Source: Clarkia xantiana subsp. parviflora
Lineage: Eukaryota; Streptophyta; Magnoliopsida; Myrtales; Onagraceae
Assembly (NCBI GenBank): GCA_036873135.1
Contig: JAPTYO010000001.1
Coordinates: 40,324,774 to 40,388,773, forward strand
Direction: 5' to 3'
DNA: 64,000 nucleotides
Shown here: positions 34,569 through 46,689 of the stretch, in pieces
How positions within the stretch are numbered: position 1 is the stretch's first letter
How the letters are laid out: every line of letters begins with the position of its first letter
The notes under the pieces: model-generated
The model's database searches: none
Told to the model about the DNA's origin: nothing
Seen by the model: the letters and a program-made list of their open reading frames with translations, nothing else
Position numbers and translations under genes: made by a program

Positions 34569-35016
34569 GGAAAAAGAGAACTTCAATGAGACCGAATCTG
34601 AAATGCAATAAGCATTCAAATGTAAGAGCCTCCTAAAAAAGTTACGGATACATAATAACTCAAATCTTCTAAACATACAATTCAATCAAGTCTAAAGCTC
34701 ATAAGGAAGAATTAATTAAAACCTAGATATCAAGGTGTTTAGCCAGGGTTTGGAAATGTTGCATTCGTGTAAAATAACAGAACAAATGGACAAAACAAAG
34801 CATCAACAGAATAAGGAGCAAACTGATAAAAGTTGAAAGTTCATACAAGGCAGGGAGGAGATATGCAAACTAGAGTTTTTGGTTCACAAGACAGGCTTCT
34901 TATCCATGTAAAGAAGTGAAGCAAATGAGTTCAAACTTCAAAGCCGTGAATTGATGTGTTGCCCTTCTTTCTCACTATTGGCATTTCATAGTTATCCTAG
35001 AAACGAAACAATTGAA

Positions 35017-35963
35017 GGGTTAAGAACCTATGAAAGGTCTGAACTATCACCCATGTTAACGGGAGAGGTCTGAAATTTAAAAAGTTAATAACAGAGGTCT
35101 GAAATTTCTGTTTTGTTGATAACAGCGGTCTCCGTTAGTTTTTTCCGCTAACACAGGCTTCTTTTTCCGCTTGGCATGTGACCGGAAATTAAATAAAATT
35201 CCGAAAATGCCCTTCTATCAAGTGTGCCCCTCACATGCATGGAGTGAAAAGACCAAAATGCCCTTGAAGCCACCACGGTACTCCGGCGACCACCAATCGT
35301 ACTCCGGCAACCACCACCGTACTCCGGCGACCACCACCAAGGCTCCGATTGGGCCAAAATCGGAGCCACCGGCCCCGATTGGGCTCCGATCGGAGCCACC
35401 GGCCCCGATTGAGCTCCGATCGGAGCCACCGGCCCCGATTGGACTCCGATCGGAGCTTTTTTGGCTCCGATCGGAGCTTTTTTGGCTCTGATCGGAGCTT
35501 TTTTGGGCCCGATCGGAGCTTTTTGGCCCCGATCGGAGCTTTTTGGCCCCGATCGGAGCTTTTTGGCCCCGATCGGAGCTTTTTTGCCGAGGTGGTGGCC
35601 GGAGTCGGGTCGCCGGAGCCGATGTGGTGGTCGTCGGAGTCGAGGTAGTGGTCGCCGGAGTCGGGTGGTGGTGGCCGGAGTCGGGTGGTGGTGGCCGGAG
35701 TTGGGTGGTTTTAATTTGACTTTAGGGGTAAAATTGTCATTTCACATTTCCTTAAATAAGATATTAAATAAAACAAAATATTAAAGGGACAAAAATGTCA
35801 TTTCACACAATTCTGTTAAATTTAACCCTAAAAATGGACGGAAAACCTCAAATCAACAAAATTGAAATTTCAGACATCTTATTAACTTTTTAAATTTCAG
35901 ACCTATCCCGTTAACATGGGTGATAGTTCAGACCTTTCATAGGTTCTTAACCCTATTTACCCA
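35017..35963. mobile_element. TIR element with internal minisatellite, in the LEW1 5' intron
   Basis: The left end is GGGTTAAGAACCTATGAAAG, and the right end is its inverted counterpart (TTTCATAGGTTCTTAACCC). Inverted similarity reaches about 110 bp. A 9-10 bp direct repeat (A)ACAATTGAA flanks it (35008-35016 and 35964-35972), as in Mutator-like elements. The interior (about 35270-35700) is GC-rich and made of tandem units around GATCGGAGC and GGTGGTGGCCGGAGTCG. The open frames there are repeat artefacts. Confidence 0.75.
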
Positions 35964-36861
35964 ACAATTGAAAGATCGAATCTTTGCATTTGAAATTTAA
36001 GTAGAGACCACATATTTGGGTTTCAGTACGACCATACGAGCTAAGAAATATCATAAGAAATCCTATATAGTGAAACTTCATTTCACTCCTTCCTAAATCT
36101 TAACCCCCATCTGATTGCCTGAGCATGGAACAAAATGCATAGAAGCTCCTACTGTATCCTCTTCTCAGGATCTATAATGTGAAGTACTTGCATTACAACC
36201 TATACATATACATCAAATCCGAAATGTAATAGCCCTCATTGATCACGATTGAGGTTGAAATTTTCAAGAATTGGATCTCAAAACGGGACCCACTGTTCTT
36301 ATTTTCAAATTCATAGACCTCAAAATTGGTTGAGCTCAGTTTAGCATCCCGGATCATAAACCCATCACAATATTAAAAAAAGTCACAACATTTGAAACTT
36401 TCAGTCCCTAAAAGTTCAAAATCTGCTAAATCTAGAAGCAATATAGTTACATTCCACAGAATTCGGGCATATTCAGAGCATGGAAACTAGAAAGAGAAGC
36501 TGAAATTGCAAATCAATTGAGTGGGTGTAGTAAATTAGATGATTAGTCGAGCAAATTAGGGAAGTGAACTTCTTCCACAAATGAATCGATAGCGACGGAG
36601 ATACGCTATACGAATTGAAGAAGGAGAATCGACGCACCTTAAGATCAAATAGCCTGAATAAAACTATGGTCTTCACTGGCTCTGGTTGATGAATTCAAGC
36701 CGTCTAGGTGTTGGATGAATTGATGAGGAGCCTTACTATGTTCGTCAATCTTGGACTAAAAAGTATAGGTCCAACAACAAACAATTATTATTTGTGGTGT
36801 TTTGAATAAAATAAATCAAAAAAATTTCTTTACAAAAAAAAGGTTAAATAATTTTTTTTAT

Positions 36862-37535
36862 TACCACCGACATTGGTGTTCTAGTGGTTGAGGGCGATTA
36901 CTCCCATTTGGTTTGGTTCCGAAGTTTCAGGTTCGAATACTTTTAGGGGCGTCACCTCGCGCAATGACCTGTTTAAAAAACAGATCTCGTCTGTCCACGT
37001 ACCGCCTCAAGAATATGAGTATGCGAGTAGAATAAGGCTTAAGAGCATCCACAATGCAATAAAAAAATGGAGGACAACTCCTCCATGTGGCAAGGTAGGT
37101 TGTCACTTTGCATTGGAGATGAACAAGATTTTTTGTCCAATCCCTCAAAGGAGGGATCTACTCTATCACATCCCATCATTAATATGGTGGTATAGTATAG
37201 AAGAAAAAATTGTTAATTTTATTAATATTAAAAGAATATGTAGGGCCAACTTGGTCGACACCATTGAAGTAGTGATAGACAACTTTAAAACACTTATTTT
37301 TTTTAATAATATATTGATTATGTGGCGCTGATGTGACATTAAATGAGATGGGAATTGGGGTTGTGCATTGTGGATGCTCTAACGCGCCGGCCTCTTGACT
37401 ATACTAGGCTGCTGGGGATAAGTTGATGGAGTCAGTGCATACGCCGGTTGTTCACCAAGTCTGGTCAGAAAAAACCTCAAACTGCTTAACCGCTTAGGGT
37501 CGCCACTACTAGCCCATTTTTTTTTTTTTTTTGGA
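36862..37535 (+). mobile_element. SINE-like tRNA-derived element, interrupted by a MITE
   Basis: The head carries pol III-like boxes: TCTAGTGGTTGAGGGCG (A-box like) and GGTTCGAATAC (B-box like). The body (CGTCACCTCGCGCAATGACC; CCGGCCTCTTGACTATACTA; GTTGTTCACCAAGTCTGGTC) matches inverted copies at 52440-52720 and 56470-56790. It ends near a T-run at 37518-37533. A MITE splits it at 37043-37379. Confidence 0.65.
37043..37379. mobile_element. PIF/Harbinger-like MITE nested in the SINE-like element
   Basis: Terminal inverted repeats are GAGCATCCACAATGCA and its complement TGCATTGTGGATGCTC. TAA flanks both sides (37040-37042 and 37380-37382), the 3-bp duplication of this superfamily. At 337 bp with no coding capacity, it gives a clear age order: the SINE-like element came first. 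Confidence 0.85.
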
Positions 37536-38097
37536 AAAAGAATTATTATTAAAAATTGAATATGAGCTTCCGAGACGAGGCCCGTAAATGGGTGTCAACG
37601 GGACCCTGTTGGGTATCGGGCGAGTTTGGGTTTAAGGTCACGGCCCATGCATTCGTCTTGTTTAGCTTATACATATATATATATATATGTTTTAAAAATT
37701 ATAGGAGTGAACATCATAAAAGAAACAATAGGGACCAATATGAGTTTGGTAATTAAGGATTTGAATACACTAAACAAATTTTGCTGAATTTTGTCCCATT
37801 GGATTACAAGTTACATAGTTCAAACTTCAACAGTGATATGCAAACAGAATTTGTTGATTGCATTTAGGGTTATCAGCTACTCCACACTATACATGGAACC
37901 AACTCAAACTGAGCTGCTACACTTCCTAGTCTTCTTCACCATATCATCCTGTAACTTGCAGAGAGCAAGTTACAGCCTCATTTGCAGTGCAGTTTAGCAG
38001 TAGAAGAGACTCCTCCTAACCAGTCACGGCTTAGAGATCGTAAACGGCAGCCTAGGTGGTCGAATCCCTGACCAATCAAAATCAATACGCCCTTCCA

Positions 38098-41000
38098 TCA
38101 ATTCCGAGCCACAAAATCAAACAAATATTGAATGAAAAAACAAGAAGTTGCTTGGGTACCAAGTGACTCTAACGGATTCTTCCTGGGAACAGGGTCCGGC
38201 ATTCTTCTACGAACGGGTTTTGGCAGCTTGATGTCGACTACCACCGCATCGGATGTTAGAAAAGTCTTTGCCACGGATGCTGCATGCTCTAGGCAACACC
38301 GAACCACCTGTTTTATCGGGTTTTGGTTCATAAACACTGACAATCTCGGTAAAATCCAAAAAAAAAAAAAAAAAACTAACTTTGTTTAAACATCTGGTAC
38401 TAAAAGACTCTTTAACCCAAAAAACAATGTATCGAAAATGAAAAAGGTTTAACCTTTGACGGATCGATAATTCCGGCTGCTACCAAATCCTCGTATTTGC
38501 CTGTTGCAGCATTGTATCCGTAGTTCACATCGTCACACGATAAAACCTGCATAAGATTACGGGTTTTCTTGATTATGCGGGTTTTAGGAGATTTAATCTC
38601 TAAAGAAGATTAAGTTTATGTCATGAAAAACAGACTTTTTCCACAACCACACTGCCATTTACGCCTGCATTTCTTGCAATTTGCCGGGCTGGGTAGCTTA
38701 GAGCTCTTTTGAAGATATCTGCTCCAATCTGAAACAATTTTTAGACAAAAGATGATAACTCTGCAACAGAAAAAAATTAAGGGTTAAGAACCTAAGATCA
38801 TTCTCAACTATAGATCATGTTGCTAATCGCTATCTCATATTTAACAATGTTGATATTCAGTGTCTCAACTATCAGGTTAGTTGATTTCCAGTTTTTTTCG
38901 ACAAAATTTGGCGTTAAAATTGGTTTTTTAACCAACAAAAACATATTATTTTTCACTTTTTCCGAAGTATCGTATTTGTTGATCACGGTTTAGGCTTATT
39001 TGATGCTTAAAAAACATGTTTTTATTTCGTCGATTTTAAAAGAAAATAGTGAAAATCAACCAATCTGATAGTTGGGACAACGAATATCAACATTTTAACA
39101 CCCAAAAAAAGTAAAATTTACAATTTACACCTTTATATGATACAATTCCATACCCTTTGTTCTTCATTGTCTAAAAGTTCTTTGATACCATCCACCTTTG
39201 TAGACAGTCTTAGAAGACTACAGCCTCCTCCAACCACTATACCTTCCTCGATAGCAGCCTGAAATTCATCGGCTTAATTAACCGAACCAGTTCATCGAAA
39301 TGTCCAAAGCAGAAAGGAAGAAGCAAATTTCATCTACCTTAGTTGCATTCAAAGCATCTTCGATTCTCAGTTGCTTATCTTTCAACTCGACTTGTGTTTG
39401 AGCTCCAACCTTTTGTTTCAATTCAGCATTAATACATAAAATTAGACTAAACACGAAGAAAAAACGACGCATTTCTCACCTGAAGAATCCCGATTCCTCC
39501 CGATAATCGTGCTATTCTCTCATTAAGTATCTTCTTCTGGAATTTCTCTTCAGTGTTCTGCAAAACAAAAAAAACAAAAAAAGACATTTGTTTATGAATT
39601 TCATCTGCAATATAGGCCAAGATGAATGGAAATGCTGTTCAAACCTCGACAAGAGCTCGGATTTCAGAGACCCTTTTGTCAACTGCAGCTCGGGTGTTCC
39701 CATCAGTAACTATCAGTGTTGAATCTTTAGAGATGACAACCTTAATAGCTGTTCCAAGCATATCCTTTGTAGCTTTTTCAAGAGTCAATCCAGACTCCTC
39801 TCTAATTACAGTTCCTGCAAATAAATATTACCCCTTGATAAAAAAAAAAATCTTATTTTCAAAGAAAACACATATATAAACCCGATTCGAACATCACCTC
39901 CTGTCATGATGGCAATGTCATCAAGGTAATGGCTCTTTCGTTCGCCAAAAGCAGGCGCTTTTATAGCTGCTGCCTTGATTGTTCCTTTGAGCTTGTTCTT
40001 GATTACTGCAGCTAGTGCTTCTTTTTCGACACCTTCTGCTATTATTAGAATCGGGTACTGCTCTTTTACGGCGTTATCCAAGATATTGAACATTTCCTTT
40101 GGGTCTGTGATCTTTTTGTCTACCAACAGCAACTGCAGTAAAATGCAACTATAAAGATCATCTTTTTAGAGTCTATTATCCAAGATTTTGAACATTTCCT
40201 TTGGATCTGTGATCTTTTTGTCTACCAATAGAAACTGCAGTAAAATGCAAGCTCATCTTTTTAGAGTATATTATCCAAGATTTTGAACATTTCCTTTGGA
40301 TCCGTGATCTTTTTGTCTACCATTAGCAACTGAAGTAAAATGCAACTATAAAGATCATCTTTTTAGAGTATATAAGACTGAAATCATCTATCGAATATTC
40401 GATTTATACCTTACAATCGTGGAATTCTGTTGTCATTTTCTGTCGATCATTAACAAAGTAAGGAGACAAGTACCCGCGATCGAATTGCATTCCTTCGACA
40501 ATTTCAAGAGTGGATTCAGTGCTTTTGCCTTTCTCAATTGTAATCAAACCCGTTTTCCCGACTTTCTGAATAGCATCAAATATCATGTTTCCTATCGCAT
40601 AGTCGTTTCCCGCACTAACTGCAGCAACATGTACTAGTTCATGATCCTCAACCTACAATACTTAAGTTATTATCATGATCAACAAGAATTTGTAACGATA
40701 ATGTTAGAAGAGAGCAGCAATTCACCTCTCGACTGATGTTCTTCAGTTCATGAACTAGGGCTTTTGCCGTGTTTTCGATCCCACGAGCAATCTGAATAGG
40801 ATTGAGGCCAGCAGCAACAACCTGACAAGTACTAAAACGGAAAATGCCTAATCGAAAATGGGTCAAGATTTCTTTATCCCATTCACAAACTACTAATATA
40901 CAAACTCTAACCTGGAATTCCAGCAACATTTTCAAAAGGTATCACTCTTTCATAAATATGAAAAGAAATCACTCTGTCAAGAGCATCAAAGTGGTACCTT

Positions 41001-41914
41001 CACTCCTTCAGCAATCAAACCCTGAGCAAGAATAATGGAGGTAGTGGATCCATCACCAGCAAGATCATTTGTTCTAGCACCAGCTTGCCTCACCAATTTC
41101 ACACCAACATTCTCAACAGGATCTTCCAATTCTATCTAAATCATCCAATATAGGCTTAGTCCCAACTATATACAATGTTACTAATCACTGTCCCTTATTT
41201 AAAATGTTTATATTCGGTGCATCAACTATCAGATTGATTGGTTTCCACTTTTTTATCTTAAAATTAACAGAAAAAAAAAAAAAACATGTTTTTTAAGCAT
41301 CAAATAAGTTTAAACCATGAACAAAAGATCTGATACTTCGTAAATGTGGGTAACAATCTGTTTTTATTGCTTAAAACGTCAATTTTAATGTCAAAATCAG
41401 TTGAAAGAAGTGGAAATCAACAAATCTAATATTTGAGACATTGAATATCAACATATTTTAAATGTGGGGCAGCGATTAGAAGCATGACCTATCCAAATTA
41501 AGACCACAAACACGAAAAACTGCAGAAAGACAGTAGAAACCAGGTACCTCCTTAAGAACAGTCTCTCCATCGTTTACAATCTTGGGAGGTCCGTACTTGT
41601 TCTGCAGCACGACGTTCCTCCCTTTGGGACCCAGCGTCACTCCCACCAGCTCCGCCACCAGGTTCACTCCTCTCTGTAACAAAAAAAATCGACTTTTTTC
41701 AGCGATAGATGAAAAAGGCGCGATTTTTGGGCGATTGGAAGTGCATTAGGGTACTGACCAGAAGTTTCTTGGTGGCGGAACCGTCGTGGTTGAAATGAAG
41801 CTCCCTGGGCCGTGGGATGGCCTTCGGAACTAGCAATGTAGATTGAGGAGGCTTCTGGAGAGGCGTCGGAGTGGTGAACGACACGGCGGGAATCGATGTC
41901 CGGAGACAAGCCAT
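38098..41914 (-). CDS. CPN60B4: Chloroplast chaperonin 60 subunit beta 4
   Basis: This is a subunit of the plastid GroEL-type folding complex. Beta-4 in Arabidopsis is a specialised subunit needed to fold NdhH of the NDH complex. Thirteen exons run from ATG at 41914: 41759-41914, 41548-41673, 40998-41135, 40726-40821, 40410-40652, 39898-40132, 39645-39814, 39480-39557, 39338-39409, 39154-39258, 38636-38728, 38454-38546 and 38098-38307. They sum to 1815 nt, or 604 aa. The first ~50 residues look like a transit peptide. Group I chaperonin motifs follow: [49 protein letters not shown] and [20 protein letters not shown]. The ATP-site Asp (GDGSTT) is present. GETVLKE in place of GVTVA and the tail with [20 protein letters not shown] followed by a Pro/Arg-rich end without GGM repeats point to beta 4, not beta 1-3. 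Confidence 0.9.
38778..39140. mobile_element. Foldback element (GGGTTAAGAACCT family) in a CPN60B4 intron
   Basis: It begins GGGTTAAGAACCTAAGATC. The left arm (TTGATATTCAGTGTCTCAAC) is matched by an inverted right arm (GTTGGGACAACGAATATCAAC). Relatives occur at 41140-41500, about 59390-59490 and 60250-60470. No coding content is present. The right edge is approximate. Confidence 0.65.
40074..40375 (-). repeat. Three-copy tandem duplication spanning an exon start and 3' splice site in CPN60B4
   Basis: A unit of about 97 bp (containing CATTTCCTTTGG, TGATCTTTTTGTCTACCA and CTGCAGTAAAATGCAA or variants on the plus strand) occurs at about 40074-40165, 40168-40260 and 40265-40370. The first copy is the real start of the exon 39898-40132. 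The other two lie in the intron and carry pseudo-exon sequence. One keeps a CTGCAG acceptor on the minus strand; in the third it reads CTGAAG, so that acceptor is degraded. Confidence 0.85.
41140..41500. mobile_element. Foldback element in CPN60B4 intron 2
   Basis: The left arm (CCCAACTATATACAATGTTAC, shortened here to its core ACTATATACAATGTTACT; TTTATATTCGGTGCATCAAC) is mirrored on the right by GAGACATTGAATATCAACAT and AGCGATTAGAAGCATGAC. It is the same family as 38778-39140. Ends are eroded. Confidence 0.6.
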
Positions 41915-42489
41915 GGTGGTTCCAGGGCCAAATTCCGCCTTGTGGTTCAATCGTCTGCGGATAACTTGAAAAATGGCTACAGGATGAGACCGCGGGAGAG
42001 TGAAATGAAAAATATCTATTGCGGTTAATAATTAACTAACTAACCGAACTGTATAATTTTAAAATTAGGAATACAACCTAAACATTCTATTTGAGCAACA
42101 TGAACCCTCATAATTTTAGTAGTTCAACTTGTGGTACCCAATTTTCAGCTTAAACACTTTACCTCTACCTATAAAAGTAACTGTTTTATGTATTTTAAGG
42201 CATTTTTGGTAACTCAACTATATGATATTTTAACGAGTCAAAGGTTTAGCCAAAAAAAAAAAAAAAAAAACGAGTCAATGGATGCGGTAATATTTGTTCA
42301 CTAAATTCAGTCAGAAAAAACTAAACCATGAGTAGAGAGTCCGAACATTACATATCTGGATGAATCTATGGTCAGTGGTCACTACTAATAATTCATTATA
42401 GTGAAAAAAAAACTACATGAGTATTTTAATATTACTATTTTACTATGTTCATTTTTTGTCACTAAAATGAATGGACTAATAGTGAAGAC

Positions 42490-42977
42490 TAGGGATGGCA
42501 ACGGGTCACGGGTACCCGCCGACCCGCGGGTACCCGACCCGATTTTGACCCGATGACCCGCCGACCCGCGACCCGCGGGGCGGGTTCGGGTTTGGGTTCA
42601 CGGCGACCCGCCGACCCGACCCGACCCGAGCTTTTATTTTACATATATATTTAATATATGTATATTATATAAAACTATACGGGTAATATAACACATAGTC
42701 AAAATAACAATTATTCTAATGAATGGGGTGATTTATATTTGGATTATGAGTTAATTTAATAATTTTGATTTAAATTTGGAGTTGAATTTGGATACGGTAA
42801 CATAGAATTTAGAATGTAAGATTTAAAATGATAAATTATACCTCACACGTGCCGACCCGCGGGTCGACCCGACCCGACCCGAAAGTTCATGGGACGGGTC
42901 CGGGTCGACCATATTGACCCGCGGGGCGGGTCCGGGTCCGGCGATACCCGCCCCGACCCGCCCCATTGACATCCCTA
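42490..42977. mobile_element. hAT-type MITE with ACCCG-rich ends
   Basis: Termini are TAGGGATGGCAAC and the inverted TTGACATCCCTA. A perfect 8-bp duplication GTGAAGAC flanks it (42482-42489 and 42978-42985). Both ends are packed with GACCCG/CGGGTC motifs (about 42498-42630 and 42848-42965) around an AT-rich core. At 488 bp it is non-coding. Confidence 0.9.
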
Positions 42978-42985
42978 GTGAAGAC

Positions 42986-44207
42986 TATATATGCCCATTC
43001 AACTATCTAATGTTTAAGCTCTTGCTCACGGTCTATGGTTTTATTTCATATTATATTTAATGAACAATCAGCACATTCATTAATCTCATAAAAAATAGGC
43101 CACATAATTACATAATACTACTATATAGTATTTTTCTTTTGCGCAATTGTTTTTTTAATCGAAAAAAGAATAAGTTAGTAATGACGACTTTAGACTCACC
43201 GTGTTACACAATGTTCTACCTCTCGTATTCATTTGCGAGCATATCATACATTTAAACAACCGACACATATATTGTTCCTGTCGATGTAGCACTAATTCTA
43301 ACTAATGATCCCAAAACCCATCTGTATGAAAGTGGATGCTCTCAACCACTTAAATCTTAAAAATATTTTAATTTCAAAACTCACACCTAATAAACTGAGC
43401 CCCAGGAATAAAGAACTTAGTCCAATCCAAGTAAAATAGTAAAGGTTGTCTTTGTGACGTCGATCCGTTGCCCTAAAATTAAGAGAGATTTGGCTAACGA
43501 CAGACTTAATTAAACCGTGGGGACTGCCAATGCTTTGACTTTTAAGTTTAGGGTCTCAAGATCATCTCATTCCATTCAATTCATTGGAACCTCACTAGCT
43601 CTTTCACTAACCATAATGAAGAATCTCACTTAACTACCACTAAACTCGAGATTATATCCTCTATTATTATTTATAAGTGACACGATTAAAATATTAGGCG
43701 CCTCATAATTCACATATATATTGTGTGAGACATCAAAGCATATGAGTAGGATTTTGCTTAGTCTGCATTTTGATTATATTAGCTAGGTTATTGGTGACGC
43801 TACAATTTCAGCTCAACGGATGCATTGGTTGTTCACTAAGTTTGATCGAAAATAAAACTCAATTCATGAACAAGAGAGTCCGAACATTACGTAGCGGGAT
43901 GAGTTAAGAATCGTCACTATTAAGCTACTGTTAAAAAAATACTGCTAAACTCGAGATTGATAAGGGCATGGCTAAAATAATGTCAACACCGGTTGATGTC
44001 GGTTCCCCAACCCTTATATCATGGAAAGAAACAATTAAATTTTAAAATAGTGAAAAACAATCAGATCTCAGTCGTTACACAAATTTCTACTATGTCTGAT
44101 TTAACCGTTAATAAATTGATATCAATTAATGTACACACTATTTTAACTAAACTCTATTTATAAAGTAGCATTTTCTTTACATCTCCAACAGGCAACAGCT
44201 CTCTTCA
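42986..44207. other. Intergenic region 5' of the phytosulfokine gene
   Basis: No gene was seen. A degenerate fragment of the SINE-like family lies at about 43800-43900 (GGTTGTTCACTAAGTTTGATC), and another at about 42285-42370. A TATA-like CTATTTATAA lies at about 44154-44163, well placed for transcription of the gene starting at 44223. Confidence 0.5.
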
Positions 44208-44222
44208 TTGCTGAGATCAAAC

Positions 44223-44559
44223 ATGACAAGAAGTTTATGTTTCTGTTTATGTATTTTCTTCACAGTCACTCTCTTGTTCTTACAGATGTCGGATCAGTCC
44301 AGAGTTGTTCCACTGAAGAAGAAATGGCCAGACACTGCTGCTCTACCTTCCCCTATCAAAACAACATCTGCAGTAAGTATCCTTTTTTTATAATTTTTTT
44401 TTTCCAACAAAAACAAGTAAATTTTTTTTTAATGATCTGCAGGAAGATGAAGTAAGCTTCAATAGTGAAGATGGAGCTGATGAGGAATGTCTTCTTCGGA
44501 AATTCCTATTGGAACATACGGATTACATTTATACACAAGACATTGGATCCCAACATTAG
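44223..44559 (+). CDS. PSK: Phytosulfokine precursor (preproPSK)
   Basis: Two exons, 44223-44372 and 44443-44559, encode 88 aa, the usual size for a PSK precursor. The N-terminus is a signal peptide (MTRSLCFCLCIFFTVTLLFL). Near the C-terminus is the conserved CLLRKFLLEHTDYIYTQDI. It contains the pentapeptide YIYTQ, whose two tyrosines are sulfated in the Golgi after recognition of the preceding acidic residue. Subtilases then release the peptide in the apoplast, where it binds PSKR receptor kinases to promote cell growth. The acidic stretch before it (EDEVSFNSEDGADEE) and the single intron are typical of the family. The start is the first ATG that puts the signal peptide in frame. Which PSK paralogue it is cannot be decided here. 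Confidence 0.93.
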
Positions 44560-46685
44560 GTTATTTATTTATTTATTTTTTATGACTTTTTTCTTTTATT
44601 TTCTGAAGTACGACTAAAATGAAGCCGATTGTTCACTTGTCTGATCAAATACACATCGAATTATGTATAATAAGTAGTAATTATTTTTATTTATCTCTTA
44701 AAAATCTAATGCACCATCTTTCATAATATAACGCTAATAAATCGACTTAAATTATAGTCGAATTTATTAATACATTTTTCATTTTTATAATAATTTAATG
44801 AATATATCGGACACCTGATAATATATATTGATTCCACTGAGGAATTTAAAGGAAGAAAATGGTAGAGCCGCAATGAAGTAGGTGAATCACAGTTTTCTTC
44901 CACAATCTCTCTCCTTCAGGTGTCTGTACAGTATCATTCATGAACCAATCTACTAATATATATATCCACCATCTTTTGTCTCATCATTTGATCTATCTCC
45001 ATGTTAAACTACTTACATTTTTTTTTTCCTATTTTAAGTATCAGTTATTAAAATAATTTTTGTTTAGACCGCAAATTATTAATCTATTAATAAGTAAAAT
45101 ATTGATTATGAATATTTTTTTTTATTATTCAAATTCAAAAACACTAATTAAAGTAGGGATATGAAGTGTTGAAAGGTTGCAAGTTGAACTACATATAATA
45201 ATGTATAGAATATAAACTCTGACAAGTGAAAACGAATTGGATCCACATCTTTATATGGCACGCCTCAGGAGTTTTGTGATCATATCTACCTTGAAATTAA
45301 AGCTCAAATTGTTTGTGAACCGAATCCTCAAATATATAAGGATTTTTTTTTTCCAAAGTAAAGGAATGAGCTAGTAATAGAGATAATACACTCAACTTAA
45401 TATGTAATGTTCGAGTTCTAGAACTAAACCACAATGCTTGGACTCTACTCACAAATCTATGGTAAACTAAACCATGCAGAAGCACAACCTGCTACAAAAT
45501 AGAGATGAAATGCATGTGGGAGCTTGAGATCTTTATGTGAGCACAAACTCTAAGAAGTTACTGTTCCCTATGTATGTGATACTTATTAAATATTCTTTTG
45601 AAGATAGATTAGTGGCCAAACAAAAAATTGACATAGATTGTCTGGAACAATTATTATTATTATTTTTTATCCATGTGAATTGTGCTAATCATCTCAAGTT
45701 GTGTGATCTACTTTACAGTTTCTAGTGTTTCTAGTTGGGTATTGATTAGCTTGGAAACAGCAAGCTTTCTTAGATTGATTTACTCGCTGCCTAATTTATC
45801 TATAGGAGATAGTTTTGAGTTACAAGATGACAGCTTTCTAGGGATGTAGTTAAATGGGGCTGCATTTAAGTCTTCATGAAAATGCATAAATTGGCTTCTT
45901 TTTTTTTTTTTGGTATCCATGTTAGTACTAATTTTGTATCCAGCAATCAGGTATCCTCCTTGCTCCTACCATGCCTATTTATACTGAGAATTTAAAAAGC
46001 TGCTTGTATATATCTCTGGCTATCAAACATTCAAAAAGACACAATCCATGCTCTCTGGGTTAGTTGACAGAGTCCATAATCCAAGAAAGAATTGTGGGTC
46101 AACGACCCAGATGGGTGCCTGCCACGTAGGATCCTCTCCCTATAACTTTCTACCTCACCATTCACTGCTGTATACTACGTTGGAGGTTTAATTTACCAAA
46201 TAAGACACTGAGCAGGTAATTTATGTATAAACCTTTCAAATCAAACATTAACCCTAAATTTTCATATCACAATTGAAGCAATCAAGAATAAAGTAGCTAC
46301 TCAAACAAGAAGAGAGTGACACTCAAACAAGCATACAACTGAAAAACGTATGTGCTTCCTAATTTCTGCATATTGACATTTGGTAGACTAACTATCGACA
46401 GAAAATCATCATTTAGAAGTAAGAGAAGGGGTACCTGGTTGAACTTGAGGGCTTACTTCTCGCCGGCGAGCTGCAAATCTACGCTGTTGGAGAGGCCAGA
46501 GGTTGACAATCGACGGGACAAAGAAATCGCTGATGCCGCCTACAGAGAAATCGCTGGTGCCGCCTTGAATAACTTATGAGCGCGGGAGTAGTTTATAATA
46601 GACGTGGGAATAAAAAAACCCTAAATTCCTTCTGAATATAAGTCTGTAAACAATAATTACTATACGCCGCTGACATAATTGTTCA
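44560..46685. other. Intergenic region, no gene recognised
   Basis: AT-rich DNA. A 75-codon open frame at 46352-46579 (+) has no recognisable domain and no codon pattern suggesting a gene. I see no RNA gene with clear signature. Confidence 0.45.
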
Positions 46686-46689
46686 AATG

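Noticed and set aside
35148..35784. Overlapping open frames on both strands with repeated PIGA/RSE-like motifs
   Set aside because: Artefacts of the GC-rich minisatellite within a transposable element.
46352..46579. 75-codon plus-strand open frame
   Set aside because: No start context, homology or intron pattern that supports a gene.
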